Shown in pieces: positions 1 to 9,249 of a stretch of 64,000 bases of DNA. The position numbers and the translations under genes are program-made. Numbering within the stretch: position 1 is the stretch's first letter; each line of letters starts with the position of its first letter. The notes under the pieces were generated by a model. It saw only the letters and a list, made by a program, of their open reading frames with translations, searched no databases and was not told where the DNA came from. The DNA lies in contig JAAWJJ010000003.1 of assembly GCA_022796875.1 (NCBI GenBank), forward strand, positions 1-64,000. Direction: 5' to 3'. This DNA is from Eubacterium sp. (GTDB taxonomy: Bacteria; Bacillota; Clostridia; Lachnospirales; Lachnospiraceae).

Positions 1-350
1 AAACCTCAGACAGTGAACTCGGGGGAATCCATTTCGCCCATTTTCCCGTAGATAAGGGATACTATAAAAATTCTTCCAATGTTTCCCTCTCTGGCAGCAC
101 AGCCTGGAAATCTGTCGGCAAAACGGAAGTTATGATAATATTTTTTATATCATCAACTTTTAGAAATTGCGAATAAAGCCGTTCCGTAAAGAAACGCTGA
201 AACTGTCACAGGCTTTTCCCATCCCGTGAAAAGTTCCCAGTGCTGGCCGTGGTGATCGCAGGGTTTAAATTAAAGGATGCTTTTCTGTAAAATAAGTGGT
301 ATAATGTGCACGATAGTAATACACAATGTACCGGAAAAAAGAGAAACAGG
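1..350. other. Non-coding or unassigned leading segment
   Basis: I see no convincing gene here. A short minus-strand frame ends with a stop at about 6-8, but it is broken by stops near 155 and I do not recognise it. The segment contains an AT-rich 22-mer at 134-155 that recurs with one mismatch at 22426-22447, and an extended -10 promoter candidate near 300. Confidence 0.4.
277..305 (+). promoter_or_regulatory. Candidate extended -10 promoter for the DUF5662 gene
   Basis: TGGTATAAT at 297-305 is an extended -10 element (TGnTATAAT). The -35 region about 17 bp upstream is poor, as is common for extended -10 promoters. It lies about 100 bp before the first gene and just before the 18-bp repeats. 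Confidence 0.45.
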
Positions 351-413
351 TAATGAAAAAGCAATAAGTAATGAAAGAGCAATAAGCAATGAAAGAGTAA
401 TCAATAATGAAAG
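351..413 (+). repeat. 18-bp tandem repeat ending in the gene start
   Basis: Three units of 18 bp (351-368, 369-386, 387-404) are followed by a partial fourth that contains the ATG at 407. Every unit carries an ATG (353, 371, 389, 407) in the same frame. The first three are closed after a few codons by TAA stops at 365, 383 and 398. The genuine start therefore sits at the end of a row of duplicated start regions. Confidence 0.8.
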
Positions 414-940
414 CGTTGGAACATTTAAAAACCGTCATGCACCATAAAAAACTGGTGCGTCAGGGCTGCTTTAAAGTCGGTTTATACAGGCAGGGTCTGT
501 TTCATGATCTGTCAAAATTTTCGCCGACGGAATTTCTTGTCGGCTGCAAATATTATCAGGGCAACCGCAGTCCGAATAATGGAGAGAGGGAAGACAAAGG
601 ACTTTCCTATTCCTGGCTGCATCATAAAGGCAGAAATAAACACCATATGGAATACTGGATTGATTTCGGGTTGGGAACCGACCAGCCGGTCGTCGGCATG
701 AAAATGCCGGTACGCTATGTCGTGGAAATGTTTTTTGACCGGGTAGCGGCGTCAAAAACCTATAACAAAGGGAATTATACGGACAGCTTACCTTTGAAGT
801 ACTATAATCTGGGGAAAAAGTATCATGTCATCCATCCCGAATCCAAAGAACTGTTGGAAAAAATGCTGACTATGCTTGCAGAAAAAGGAGAAGAAGAAAC
901 CTGTCAGTATATCAAAGAGGAAATATTAAAAAATGAATGA
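407..940 (+). CDS. DUF5662 family protein
   Basis: A 177-residue protein matching, by recollection, the DUF5662 family, which is widespread in Clostridia and has no assigned biochemical role. The N-terminal half carries several His/Asp positions (for example HDLSKF near residue 33 and HHKGRNKHH near 72-80) that could bind metal, but this is only suggestive. No signal peptide or membrane segment is visible, so it is probably cytosolic. It overlaps the next gene by 8 bp, indicating translational coupling. No strong Shine-Dalgarno is visible: the start lies in the fourth copy of an 18-bp repeat, and three upstream ATGs in the same frame are closed by stops. Confidence 0.7.
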   Translation: MKALEHLKTVMHHKKLVRQGCFKVGLYRQGLFHDLSKFSPTEFLVGCKYYQGNRSPNNGEREDKGLSYSWLHHKGRNKHHMEYWIDFGLGTDQPVVGMKMPVRYVVEMFFDRVAASKTYNKGNYTDSLPLKYYNLGKKYHVIHPESKELLEKMLTMLAEKGEEETCQYIKEEILKNE

Positions 941-1595
941 CGATCTTTATCAAAAGGAAAATCCGACCGTTCCGAAAGAATGGCCGGACAGTTATTATGA
1001 TGTGGAAGACATAGATTGCAGGTTGGAACTGCTGAAAAAACATATGGAGCAGACAGAAAGCACGCAGCAGGCAGAAAATGTCTGTCAGGAAAAAGAAGCC
1101 GACAAATTTCGGGAAAAGCTGTTTTTATCCCGTTATACGAAAAAGAACGGACAGTATGTGGACCGGTACGTTGCCGATATTTACCGTCTGCGTATGTTAG
1201 CGGCGGAACCTCCGGGGATGTTTGGTAAAAAGAGTGCCCGAAGGGAAGTAAATGAAATACTGGAAACGCTGTGCTGCGGCGGCGATATGGAAAGCGCGCC
1301 GGAAAAAGAACTGTATTTCCTGGAATTGAAACATGCGGTTCGTGTGTATATCGGGATCTGCAAACGGGATAAACAATATGGTTCCATTATTCTGGGCCAG
1401 GGAAGAAAGAAACCGACAGTAGTTCTTTCTAAAATAGTACAGGATTTTGAAAATATCACAAGGGGTCTTCCGACGAAGCTGCAGTTAGAGAAAAATACCT
1501 GCCGGAAAATGCAATATCTGAAAGAAGCGATAGCAGAAGCATTTCACGAAGAGGAGCCGAACGAAGATTATTGGTATCAATATTTACAGAAGTAA
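933..1595 (+). CDS. Conserved hypothetical protein
   Basis: A 220-residue soluble, charged protein that I do not recognise. The N-terminal 60 residues are acidic and predicted helical. The middle carries a segment rich in Leu, Arg and Cys (residues 85-115), and the C-terminus is Glu/Tyr rich. No signal peptide or transmembrane helix is seen. It starts inside the end of the DUF5662 gene (8-bp overlap) and ends 14 bp before trpS, so the three genes probably share a transcript. Function unknown. Confidence 0.6.
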   Translation: MNDDLYQKENPTVPKEWPDSYYDVEDIDCRLELLKKHMEQTESTQQAENVCQEKEADKFREKLFLSRYTKKNGQYVDRYVADIYRLRMLAAEPPGMFGKKSARREVNEILETLCCGGDMESAPEKELYFLELKHAVRVYIGICKRDKQYGSIILGQGRKKPTVVLSKIVQDFENITRGLPTKLQLEKNTCRKMQYLKEAIAEAFHEEEPNEDYWYQYLQK

Positions 1596-1609
1596 GGAGT
1601 TGTAGAAAA

Positions 1610-2614
1610 ATGATAGATGGAAAGAAAGTGCTGTTCAGCGGCATGCAGGCAACCGGCAATCTGACGCTGGGAAATTATCTGGGCGCGTTGAATAACTGGA
1701 TTACGCTCAGCGACGAATACGAATGTTTTTATAGCGTGGTTGACCTGCATTCCATTACGGTTCGCCAGGAGCCGTCGGAACTGCGTAAAAGAGCCAGAAA
1801 CCTGCTGACGCTATATATTGCGGCGGGATTGGATCCGGAGAAAAACTGTATTTATTATCAGTCGCATGTGTCCGGCCATGCGGAATTGTCCTGGATTTTA
1901 AATTGTTTTACTTATATGGGGGAATTAAACCGCATGACGCAGTTTAAAGATAAAGCGGCAAAACATGCGGACAATATCAATGCCGGCCTGTTTACTTATC
2001 CGGTACTGATGGCCTCGGATATTCTGCTTTATCAGGCGGACGTCGTTCCGGTCGGAGTGGACCAGATGCAGCATCTGGAGATTACGCGGGATATTGCGCA
2101 GAGATTTAACGCGATTTACGGAGATGTCTTTACGGTCCCGGAAGCATACTTCGGAAAAGCGGGCCGAAAAATCATGAGCCTGCAAAATCCGGAGAAAAAG
2201 ATGTCTAAATCGGATGAAAATGTGAACGCAAGCATTTATCTGATGGACGATACCGATACGGTAATCCGGAAATTCAAACGGGCCGTTACCGATTCGGAAG
2301 GACAGATTGCATACCGCGACGAACAGCCGGGGATTAAAAATCTGTTGGATATTTACTGCGCCTGTACCAATAAGGAACCGGAAGAAGCCGTCAATGAGTT
2401 TTCCGGAAAAGGTTACGGGGAGTTGAAGATGGCGGTCGGGGAAACCGTAGCGAACGTATTAGCGCCGGTTCAGACCCGTTTTGCGGAACTTTCCAAAGAT
2501 AAGCAGTATATTGACGGCGTCATCAAAAATAATGCGCAAAAGGCCAATTATTACGCGGCAAAGACACTGCGGAAAGTGCAGCGCAAAGTAGGTTTTCCGG
2601 ACAGGATACGGTAA
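1610..2614 (+). CDS. trpS: Tryptophanyl-tRNA synthetase
   Basis: A class I aminoacyl-tRNA synthetase of 334 residues that charges tRNA-Trp with tryptophan using ATP in the cytosol. The HIGH-like signature TGNLTLGN is at residues 15-22 and the KMSKS loop is intact at 197-201. Length is normal for bacterial TrpRS. The ATG at 1610 is chosen over an in-frame upstream TTG (1571) because AAGGAG lies 8 bp before it and the protein then begins right at the family N-terminus. I see no T-box leader; the gene follows its neighbour by 14 bp, so it appears co-transcribed. It converges with the pseudouridine synthase with only a 6-bp gap. Confidence 0.95.
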   Translation: MIDGKKVLFSGMQATGNLTLGNYLGALNNWITLSDEYECFYSVVDLHSITVRQEPSELRKRARNLLTLYIAAGLDPEKNCIYYQSHVSGHAELSWILNCFTYMGELNRMTQFKDKAAKHADNINAGLFTYPVLMASDILLYQADVVPVGVDQMQHLEITRDIAQRFNAIYGDVFTVPEAYFGKAGRKIMSLQNPEKKMSKSDENVNASIYLMDDTDTVIRKFKRAVTDSEGQIAYRDEQPGIKNLLDIYCACTNKEPEEAVNEFSGKGYGELKMAVGETVANVLAPVQTRFAELSKDKQYIDGVIKNNAQKANYYAAKTLRKVQRKVGFPDRIR

Positions 2615-2620
2615 CAAAAC

Positions 2621-3508
2621 CTAAAGTCCCATGACAGAAGCTATGTCTTCCGGTAACTGGGCTTTAAATTGCATTTCTTTTTTGGTCAGCGGATGTGTAA
2701 AAGCAACCGTTGAGGAATGAAGCGCCACTCTTTGAATATGGGAGAAATCTGGGTGGTACAGATAATCCCCAATGAGCGGATAGCCAATATACTTCATATG
2801 AACACGAATTTGATGGGTACGCCCGGTTTCCAACGTAAGACGGACAAGGGTGTGCCCGTTTTTTGTGTAGACCGCATGATAATGGGTAACGGCGGGCACT
2901 CCGTGCGCAAAGGATACCTGCCTTGTAATCGCAGAGCCGTCTTCTCTGGCAATCGGCGCCCGGATGGTTCCGTTTCCGGTCAGCGTACCAGCAACGACAG
3001 CCAGATAAGTACGCCGTATCTGATGCATTGCCGCCGCCTGATAGAGCAGACAGCTCGAAAACGGATTTTTGGCAATGACCGTAAGACCTGTCGTCTGACG
3101 GTCCAGCCGGTTGATACAACGAAAAACAAAATCTTCTCCTTTTTCTTTGTAATAGTAAGAAAGAGCGTTTGCCAAAGTGTTTTCATAGTTGTGAAGCGAC
3201 GGATGTATCGGCATATCCGCCGGTTTGTTTACAATCAGCAGGTCTTCGTCTTCATAAATCCGTCCAAAAGGCAGCTTTATCGGACAGACCTGTTCGGAAG
3301 CCTGCGTTTCTTCAATAGTAAGGACAAGCGTATCCCCGGTGGATAACCGGTCACTGGAATAAGTCCATATATTATTTTTCAAAATTCCGTACGGCGTTTT
3401 TTTTAATGCCGTGCGGACACCTTTGGAAAAACCGCATTTGCATAGAAAATCATGGACCGTGCATCCGTCGTCCTCCGTATGGATGGAAAAAGTGAGCGTT
3501 CGTTTCAT
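2621..3508 (-). CDS. RluA-family pseudouridine synthase
   Basis: A 295-residue RluA-type enzyme that isomerises uridine to pseudouridine in rRNA or tRNA. The signature NRLDRQTTG carries the catalytic Asp at about residue 136, followed by the conserved H-Q-I-R-V-H segment near the C-terminus. The N-terminal 75 residues resemble a degenerate S4-like RNA-binding part. The ATG at 3508 is chosen over the longer frame to 3547 because CAGGAGGAATTT lies just upstream of it. It is transcribed away from sigK and towards trpS. The exact target uridine cannot be told from sequence. It is one of three RluA-type enzymes in the window. Confidence 0.88.
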   Translation of the reverse strand: MKRTLTFSIHTEDDGCTVHDFLCKCGFSKGVRTALKKTPYGILKNNIWTYSSDRLSTGDTLVLTIEETQASEQVCPIKLPFGRIYEDEDLLIVNKPADMPIHPSLHNYENTLANALSYYYKEKGEDFVFRCINRLDRQTTGLTVIAKNPFSSCLLYQAAAMHQIRRTYLAVVAGTLTGNGTIRAPIAREDGSAITRQVSFAHGVPAVTHYHAVYTKNGHTLVRLTLETGRTHQIRVHMKYIGYPLIGDYLYHPDFSHIQRVALHSSTVAFTHPLTKKEMQFKAQLPEDIASVMGL

Positions 3509-3605
3509 AAATTCCTCCTGAATTGAAAGTTTCCTGTAAGCTGTCATACTGACATTAAGAATAGCAGATTATAAATCGGACAGCAATAAAAAAAATGGGA
3601 AAGGC

Positions 3606-3633
3606 ACTTTCATGGCACGTGTTACATAAAATA
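3606..3633 (+). promoter_or_regulatory. Candidate SigE/SigK-type promoter for sigK
   Basis: CATAAAATA at 3625-3633 matches the -10 pattern CATAnnnTA of mother-cell sigma factors exactly. An AC dinucleotide (3606-3607) lies 17 bp upstream, as in SigK -35 elements. In Bacillus, sigK is transcribed first by SigE and then by SigK, so the position makes sense. Confidence 0.5.
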
Positions 3634-3664
3634 TATTAAATCTGCTAAGAGAGGTATTTTTGAG

Positions 3665-4291
3665 TTGAAGACCTTTCCACCGCCTTTCGATGTCGCAGAA
3701 GAAAGCAGCTATTTGCGGAAAATGAGTAATGGGGATGTCGCAGCCCGCAATCAGTTGATTATCCGGAATATGAGATTGGTCGCACATATTGCAAAGAAAT
3801 ATCAGAATACAAATGAGGAAATGGATGAGCTGATTTCTATCGGCACGATCGGTCTGATCAAAGCCGTCAATACATACGACGGGAAAAAAGGAAGCCGGCT
3901 CGTCACGTATGCGGCACGGTGTATTGATAACGAACTGCTGATGTATATGCGGGCAAAGAAAAAGATTTCCAGAGAAGTATCCCTTTATGAGCCGATCGGA
4001 ACGGATAAAGAAGGAAACCAAATACAGCTTGTGGATATTGTAGAGAGCAATGGCAGCGAAGTATTTGAAGAAGTATATCTGAAGAAGAACGTCCGCCTGC
4101 TTTACCGGGTTTTGCCGGAACTTCTGACAAAAAGAGAACAGGAGATCATAAAAGCACGATACGGGCTGTATAATAAAAAACCGGTGACACAGAGGGAAAT
4201 TGCTAAAAAACTCGGGATATCCAGATCCTATGTCAGCAGGATTGAGAAAAAAGCAATTGAGAAACTAAGAAACAGTTTTGTTTCACAGTAA
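3665..4291 (+). CDS. sigK: Sporulation sigma factor SigK
   Basis: A 208-residue sigma-70 family protein resembling the late mother-cell factor SigK, which directs spore coat and mother-cell lysis genes. Sigma region 2 is clear (ELISIGTIGLIKAVNTYD, about residues 58-75) and region 4 ends in a helix-turn-helix (TQREIAKKLGISRSYVSRI, about 178-196). The N-terminal leader before region 2 is short, so a Bacillus-like cleavable pro-sequence is absent or very small. The start is TTG, with GAGG 10 bp upstream. The gene is continuous, without the skin-type element that splits sigK in some Bacillus and Clostridioides strains. It is followed by a strong hairpin. Confidence 0.9.
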   Translation: MKTFPPPFDVAEESSYLRKMSNGDVAARNQLIIRNMRLVAHIAKKYQNTNEEMDELISIGTIGLIKAVNTYDGKKGSRLVTYAARCIDNELLMYMRAKKKISREVSLYEPIGTDKEGNQIQLVDIVESNGSEVFEEVYLKKNVRLLYRVLPELLTKREQEIIKARYGLYNKKPVTQREIAKKLGISRSYVSRIEKKAIEKLRNSFVSQ

Positions 4292-4333
4292 ATCATAATA
4301 TTTAAAAATTTTCTACGGATGAGTTCAAAAAAA

Positions 4334-4384
4334 TTGAAAAAAGATGGAGTTTGTGTTATCCTTAAACCATCTTTTTTCAAATTA
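4334..4384 (+). terminator. Hairpin terminator between sigK and comM
   Basis: TTGAAAAAAGATGG (4334-4347) and CCATCTTTTTTCAA (4367-4380) form a perfect 14-bp stem with a 19-nt loop. The A and T runs make it usable as a terminator on either strand. Confidence 0.75.
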
Positions 4385-4428
4385 TCTTAAAGTCAGATTC
4401 TGACAGTTACCCGGAATGGGAGGAAAAA

Positions 4429-5973
4429 TTGTACAGTGTAGTAAACGCTGCTGTTATAAAAGGGATAGAAAGCATCCCGGTTCAGGTAGAAGCCGACGTA
4501 TCCGAAGGAATGCCCGTCTTTGAGATGGTCGGTTTTTTGTCGGCGGAAGTAAAAGAGGCAAAAGAAAGGGTGCGTATTGCGTTAAAAAATTCCGGTTTTG
4601 CCCTGCCGCCAAAACGGATTACGATCAATCTGACCCCGGCGGATATCAAAAAATCGGGCACGGCATTTGATCTGCCGATCGCATTTGCCTTATTATGCGC
4701 AATGAAAGTGCTGCCGACCGATATTTTCAAACAGACGATGGCAGCCGGAGAAATCGGATTAAACGGCAATATTCTGCCGATCCGGGGAATGTTGCCGATT
4801 GTGGAAATGGCGAGGAAAATGGGAATGAAAAAGTGCCTGGTTCCGGACGGGAACCAAAAAGAAGCTTCGCTGATTTCCGGAATAGAGATCGTACCGTTAT
4901 GTAATATAGAAAACAGCATAAAATTATTAAAAGGGGATCAGAATATCGCTGCTTTCCCAGAGAAAAAAACGGAGCGAAGTGAACCGGAGAAAAATACCGT
5001 GGATTTTTCCGAAATCAACGGGCAGGAAGTACTAAAAAGAGCCTGTGAGATTGCGGTATCCGGGATGCATAATTTGCTGATGATCGGGCCTCCGGGCGCG
5101 GGAAAAACGATGGCGGCCAAAAGAATCCCCACGATATTACCGCCGTTGAACGAAAAAGAACAGATGGAACTGTCCAAAATATACAGCGTATGCGGGCTGC
5201 TGGACCCGGCGGGCGGGCTGTTAAACGACAGGCCGTGCCGGATGCCGCACCATACAATTACCCCGCAGGCGCTGGCTGGAGGCGGCGTTTCCCCGAAACC
5301 GGGAGAAATCTCGCTGGCACATGCCGGTGTTTTATTTCTGGACGAGCTGCCGGAATTTAAAAAAGCCACGTTGGAGATTTTGCGCCAGCCGTTGGAGGAC
5401 AAGCAGATCCGCTTGGTACGGATGTCTGGAATTTTTGAGTTCCCGAGTGATTTCATACTGGTTGCTGCCATGAACCCATGCAAATGCGGTTTTTATCCGG
5501 ACCGGAACAAATGCCGCTGCAGCGATCTGTCGATTCGCCGTTATTTATCCGGGATCAGCCAGCCGCTGCTGGACCGGATTGATATTTGTGTGGAGGCGCC
5601 CCGGCTGGCTTATGAGGAACTGACGAAAAGCAAAAAGAACGAAAGTTCCGCCGAAATCCGAGCGCGGGTGCTGGCGGCGCAGCAAATACAAAAAGAACGG
5701 TATAACGAGGAAGAGTTTGATTATAACGCGCAGATTCCGTCCTCTAAAATAAAGAAATACTGCAAATTAACGCCGAAACTGCAGGAATATATGAAACGTA
5801 TTTTTTTGCGGCTGGACTTAAGCGCAAGGGCTTATTATAAAATATTAAAAGTAGCGCGCACGATCGCGGACCTGGAACAGAGTACGGAAATAAAATCCGC
5901 TCATTTAACGGAAGCGGTCTGTTATCGGAGCATTGATAAGAAATTTTGGGAGAATGACGCATATGATTTATAA
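4429..5973 (+). CDS. comM: YifB/ComM family Mg-chelatase-like AAA+ ATPase
   Basis: A 514-residue AAA+ protein. Family members (ComM in Haemophilus and Vibrio) are hexameric helicases that promote branch migration during natural transformation; in Firmicutes the role is less tested. The N-terminal Lon-protease-like domain occupies about residues 1-170. Walker A (GPPGAGKT) is at 220-227 and Walker B (GVLFLDELPE) at 300-309, followed by a Mg-chelatase domain with a Cys cluster near 350-365 (CKCGFY, CRC). The start is TTG with GGAGG 6 bp upstream. It overlaps dprA by 11 bp, pairing two genes that act on incoming single-stranded DNA. Confidence 0.92.
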   Translation: MYSVVNAAVIKGIESIPVQVEADVSEGMPVFEMVGFLSAEVKEAKERVRIALKNSGFALPPKRITINLTPADIKKSGTAFDLPIAFALLCAMKVLPTDIFKQTMAAGEIGLNGNILPIRGMLPIVEMARKMGMKKCLVPDGNQKEASLISGIEIVPLCNIENSIKLLKGDQNIAAFPEKKTERSEPEKNTVDFSEINGQEVLKRACEIAVSGMHNLLMIGPPGAGKTMAAKRIPTILPPLNEKEQMELSKIYSVCGLLDPAGGLLNDRPCRMPHHTITPQALAGGGVSPKPGEISLAHAGVLFLDELPEFKKATLEILRQPLEDKQIRLVRMSGIFEFPSDFILVAAMNPCKCGFYPDRNKCRCSDLSIRRYLSGISQPLLDRIDICVEAPRLAYEELTKSKKNESSAEIRARVLAAQQIQKERYNEEEFDYNAQIPSSKIKKYCKLTPKLQEYMKRIFLRLDLSARAYYKILKVARTIADLEQSTEIKSAHLTEAVCYRSIDKKFWENDAYDL

Positions 5974-7039
5974 ATACTGGCTTGCAAACATACAAAAACT
6001 GAATAAATCAACATTAAAAGATTTGCTGGAAGCGGCAGGTTCCGCAGAAACAATTTATCGTCTGAAACGAAAGGAACTGCTGCAGGCGGCACGATGGCAG
6101 GAAGATCAGCTTGACTGGTTTTTACAGTACAAAAAAAGCTGGGATCTGCAAAAAGAATGGGAAAAATTCCAAAAAAGCGGCATGTCTTTGGTTACGTTGG
6201 AACAGGAAGAATATCCGGCGCGTCTGCGGGAAATATACGACGCGCCGTACGGGGTGTTTTATTATGGCAGCCTGCAGGTGTTCCAGGGAAAAACAGCCGG
6301 GATCGTCGGCGCTAGGAAATGTTCGGAATATGGGAAGCACATGGCAGAGGAACTGGCCGGAAACCTGTCGGCGGCAGGTATTTCCGTAGTCAGCGGTATG
6401 GCGGAAGGAATTGACGCTGCCGCACATATCGGCACAATAAAGGCGGAAGGGGATACGGCGGCGGTTTTGGGATGCGGGGCGAATATCTGTTATCCGGCCA
6501 AAAACAGGAAACTGTATGATAACATTCGGTTAAACGGCTGCGTCCTGTCCGAATTCCCGCCCGGCGAACCGCCGCTTGCCTGGCATTTTCCGGCACGGAA
6601 CCGTATCATCAGCGCGTTGTGCGATATACTGATCGTCGTAGAAGCAAGGGAGAGAAGCGGTTCTTTGATTACCGCGGATTTTGCCCTGGAGCAGGGGAAA
6701 GACGTGTATGCCGTACCCGGCAGGGCGACGGACGACTTAAGCAGAGGATGCAACGAACTGATACGACAGGGAGCGGGAATTATTACCGGAAGTTCCTCTT
6801 TTCCGGAAGAACTTCAAACCTGTGAAAATTTGTCTTTTGGCCAGACGTCTTTTAAATTACCACTTGAAAAAGATGAAATGTTGTTGTATAGTTGTTTCGA
6901 TTTGTATCCGAAAGGCCTGGAAGAAATATTGTTCGAAACTCCGTTTTCCTGTACGGAACTTCCGGAGCTTATCATATCGCTTCAGTCCAAAGGATATATT
7001 AAGGAAGTCTTTAAAAATCAATATATAAAAAGTAAATAG
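5963..7039 (+). CDS. dprA: DNA-processing protein DprA
   Basis: A 358-residue DprA/Smf protein. The family loads RecA on incoming single-stranded DNA during transformation and is kept in many species not known to be competent. The Rossmann core contains VGARKCSEYG (about residues 114-123), VSGMAEGIDAAAH, and the AVLGCG and SEFPPGEPP motifs; a small C-terminal winged-helix segment follows. ATG 5963 is preferred over ATG 5954 because of its better spacing from GGGAG at 5948. It overlaps comM and lies 9 bp before topA, so the comM-dprA-topA order suggests one operon. Confidence 0.93.
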   Translation: MIYKYWLANIQKLNKSTLKDLLEAAGSAETIYRLKRKELLQAARWQEDQLDWFLQYKKSWDLQKEWEKFQKSGMSLVTLEQEEYPARLREIYDAPYGVFYYGSLQVFQGKTAGIVGARKCSEYGKHMAEELAGNLSAAGISVVSGMAEGIDAAAHIGTIKAEGDTAAVLGCGANICYPAKNRKLYDNIRLNGCVLSEFPPGEPPLAWHFPARNRIISALCDILIVVEARERSGSLITADFALEQGKDVYAVPGRATDDLSRGCNELIRQGAGIITGSSSFPEELQTCENLSFGQTSFKLPLEKDEMLLYSCFDLYPKGLEEILFETPFSCTELPELIISLQSKGYIKEVFKNQYIKSK

Positions 7040-7048
7040 GAGCATACA

Positions 7049-9127
7049 ATGGCGAAGTATCTTGTTATCGTGGAATCACCGGCAAAAGTGAAAACGATCA
7101 AAAAATTTTTGGGAAAAAATTATGAAGTGACAGCATCAAACGGTCATGTGCGCGATCTGCCAAAAAGCCAGATGGGGATTGATATCGAAAATGATTTTGA
7201 TATCAAATATATTACGATTCGCGGAAAAGGAGATATACTGGCGAAACTCAGAAAAGAAGTAAAAAAAGCAGATAAAGTATATCTGGCGACCGACCCGGAC
7301 CGCGAAGGGGAAGCGATTTCCTGGCATCTGGCCAACGCCTTAAAATTAGAAGGAAAAAAGGTTGCAAGGATCAGCTTTAATGAAATTACAAAAAACGCGG
7401 TGAAAGCCTCTTTGAAGTCGCCGCGGGAAATCGATATGGACCTTGTGGACGCACAGCAGACCCGTCGGGTATTGGATCGGCTCGTAGGATATAAGATCAG
7501 CCCGGTATTATGGGCAAAGGTAAAACGCGGACTGTCTGCAGGACGGGTACAGTCTGTCGCGCTGCGTATTATTTGCGACCGGGAGGAAGAGATCAACGCT
7601 TTTATTCCGGAAGAATACTGGACGTTAGACGCATTATTTGACGTAGAAGGGGAGAAAAAGCCTTTAACCGCCCATTTTTATGGGACGAATGAAAAAAAGC
7701 TGAACGTTACCTGTAAAGAGCAGGCGGACAAAATCTGTGAAGAAGCTTCGGCATGCATTCCGAAAGTGACAGAAGTAAAAAAAGGGGAACGGACCAAAAA
7801 ACAACCGCTGCCGTTTACGACGAGTACCTTACAGCAGGAGGCTTCGAAACGCCTGAATTTTTCCACCCAGAAAACGATGCGCCTGGCGCAGCAGCTTTAT
7901 GAAGGCATTGATATTAAAGGAAACGGGACGGTTGGCCTGATCACCTATCTGCGTACCGATTCCGTACGTATTTCACAGGAAGCGGGTGAGCGGGCTGCCG
8001 AATATATCAAAGACGCATACGGAGAGGCTTATGTTAATAAAGATTTGTCCGGGGCGAAAGCGTCTTCCGGCAAAATACAGGACGCGCATGAGGCGATCCG
8101 TCCGTCCGATATTACAAGAACTCCGGCCATGGTAAAGGAATCCCTGTCCAGAGATCTGTTCCGGCTCTATCAGTTGATCTGGAACCGATTTACAGCCAGC
8201 CGTATGACGCCGGCCGTCTATGAAACGACTTCCGTTAAGATTAATATGGGAGAGTATGTTTTTACGGTGTCGGCTTCCAAAGTCCGTTTTGAAGGATTTC
8301 TGTCCGTCTACAGCATGGAAGAAGATGAAAAATCGGGGAAAAACGTCATGTTAAACGGACTGGAAAAAGATTCCCGCCTGTCGTTAAACGATATGGAAAA
8401 GAAACAGCATTTTACCCAGCCGCCGGCGCATTATACCGAAGCTTCCCTCGTAAAAACGCTGGAAGAACTCGGGATTGGACGTCCGAGTACGTATGCGCCG
8501 ACGATTACGACGCTTTTAAGCAGAAGATACGTCGTAAAAGAAAACAAATGCCTGTATGTCACGGAACTTGGAGAAGTCGTAAATTCGATCATGAAAGAAG
8601 CGTTCGGGACGATTGTGGACGAACGGTTCACGGCAAATATGGAATCGCTGTTGGATAATATAGAAGAGGGTTCCGTAAACTGGAAGACTGTCGTCCGGAA
8701 TTTTTATCCGGATCTGGAAACAGCCGTGGAAGCCGCGGAAAAAGATCTGGAAAAAGTCAATATTGAAGATGAGAAAACAGATGTGCTCTGCGAAGAATGT
8801 GGCCGCAACCTGGTTATAAAATACGGTCCGCACGGCAGGTTCCTGGCCTGTCCGGGATTTCCGGAATGTCGGAATACAAAACCTTATTACGAAAAAACCG
8901 GGGTAAAATGCCCGCAATGCGGAGCGGAGGTCGTACTGAAAAAAACGAAAAAGGGCAGAAAGTACTACGGCTGCGAGAAAAATCCGGACTGCGACTTTAT
9001 GTCCTGGCAAAAGCCGTCGTCTGTCAAATGCCCGGACTGCGGCAGTTATACGGTTGAAAAGGGAAATAAACTCGTCTGCGCCAATGAAAACTGCAAAAAA
9101 GTGGTTGCAAAAGAAGCGGCACTATGA
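7049..9127 (+). CDS. topA: DNA topoisomerase I
   Basis: A 692-residue type IA topoisomerase that relaxes negative supercoils through a 5'-phosphotyrosine intermediate. The TOPRIM domain starts at residue 4 (LVIVESPAKVKTI) with acidic residues in TDPDREGEA (81-89). The active-site Tyr is Y300 in the motif TYLRTDS. The C-terminal 115 residues hold three four-Cys zinc ribbons (CEECG...CPGFPEC, CPQCG...CEKNPDC, CPDCG...CANENC). AGGAG lies 6 bp before the ATG. Length and domain order are normal. No terminator with a U-tract is visible before the next gene. Confidence 0.96.
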   Translation: MAKYLVIVESPAKVKTIKKFLGKNYEVTASNGHVRDLPKSQMGIDIENDFDIKYITIRGKGDILAKLRKEVKKADKVYLATDPDREGEAISWHLANALKLEGKKVARISFNEITKNAVKASLKSPREIDMDLVDAQQTRRVLDRLVGYKISPVLWAKVKRGLSAGRVQSVALRIICDREEEINAFIPEEYWTLDALFDVEGEKKPLTAHFYGTNEKKLNVTCKEQADKICEEASACIPKVTEVKKGERTKKQPLPFTTSTLQQEASKRLNFSTQKTMRLAQQLYEGIDIKGNGTVGLITYLRTDSVRISQEAGERAAEYIKDAYGEAYVNKDLSGAKASSGKIQDAHEAIRPSDITRTPAMVKESLSRDLFRLYQLIWNRFTASRMTPAVYETTSVKINMGEYVFTVSASKVRFEGFLSVYSMEEDEKSGKNVMLNGLEKDSRLSLNDMEKKQHFTQPPAHYTEASLVKTLEELGIGRPSTYAPTITTLLSRRYVVKENKCLYVTELGEVVNSIMKEAFGTIVDERFTANMESLLDNIEEGSVNWKTVVRNFYPDLETAVEAAEKDLEKVNIEDEKTDVLCEECGRNLVIKYGPHGRFLACPGFPECRNTKPYYEKTGVKCPQCGAEVVLKKTKKGRKYYGCEKNPDCDFMSWQKPSSVKCPDCGSYTVEKGNKLVCANENCKKVVAKEAAL

Positions 9128-9249
9128 ACACAAAAAAAGCACAAATCGGACACAAAATGGACACAAACTACTGGACAAAACACACATTCTTTGCTACACT
9201 TATTTTATTGATTGATTCATTATAATATTTATCAAGGAAGGTGGAATGA

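Noticed and set aside
1575-1609. T-box riboswitch before trpS
   Set aside because: There are only 14 bp between the upstream gene and trpS and no specifier or antiterminator structure.
3665-4291. Skin-element-like interruption of sigK
   Set aside because: I checked for a split; the frame is continuous from sigma region 2 to region 4 with no recombinase gene nearby.
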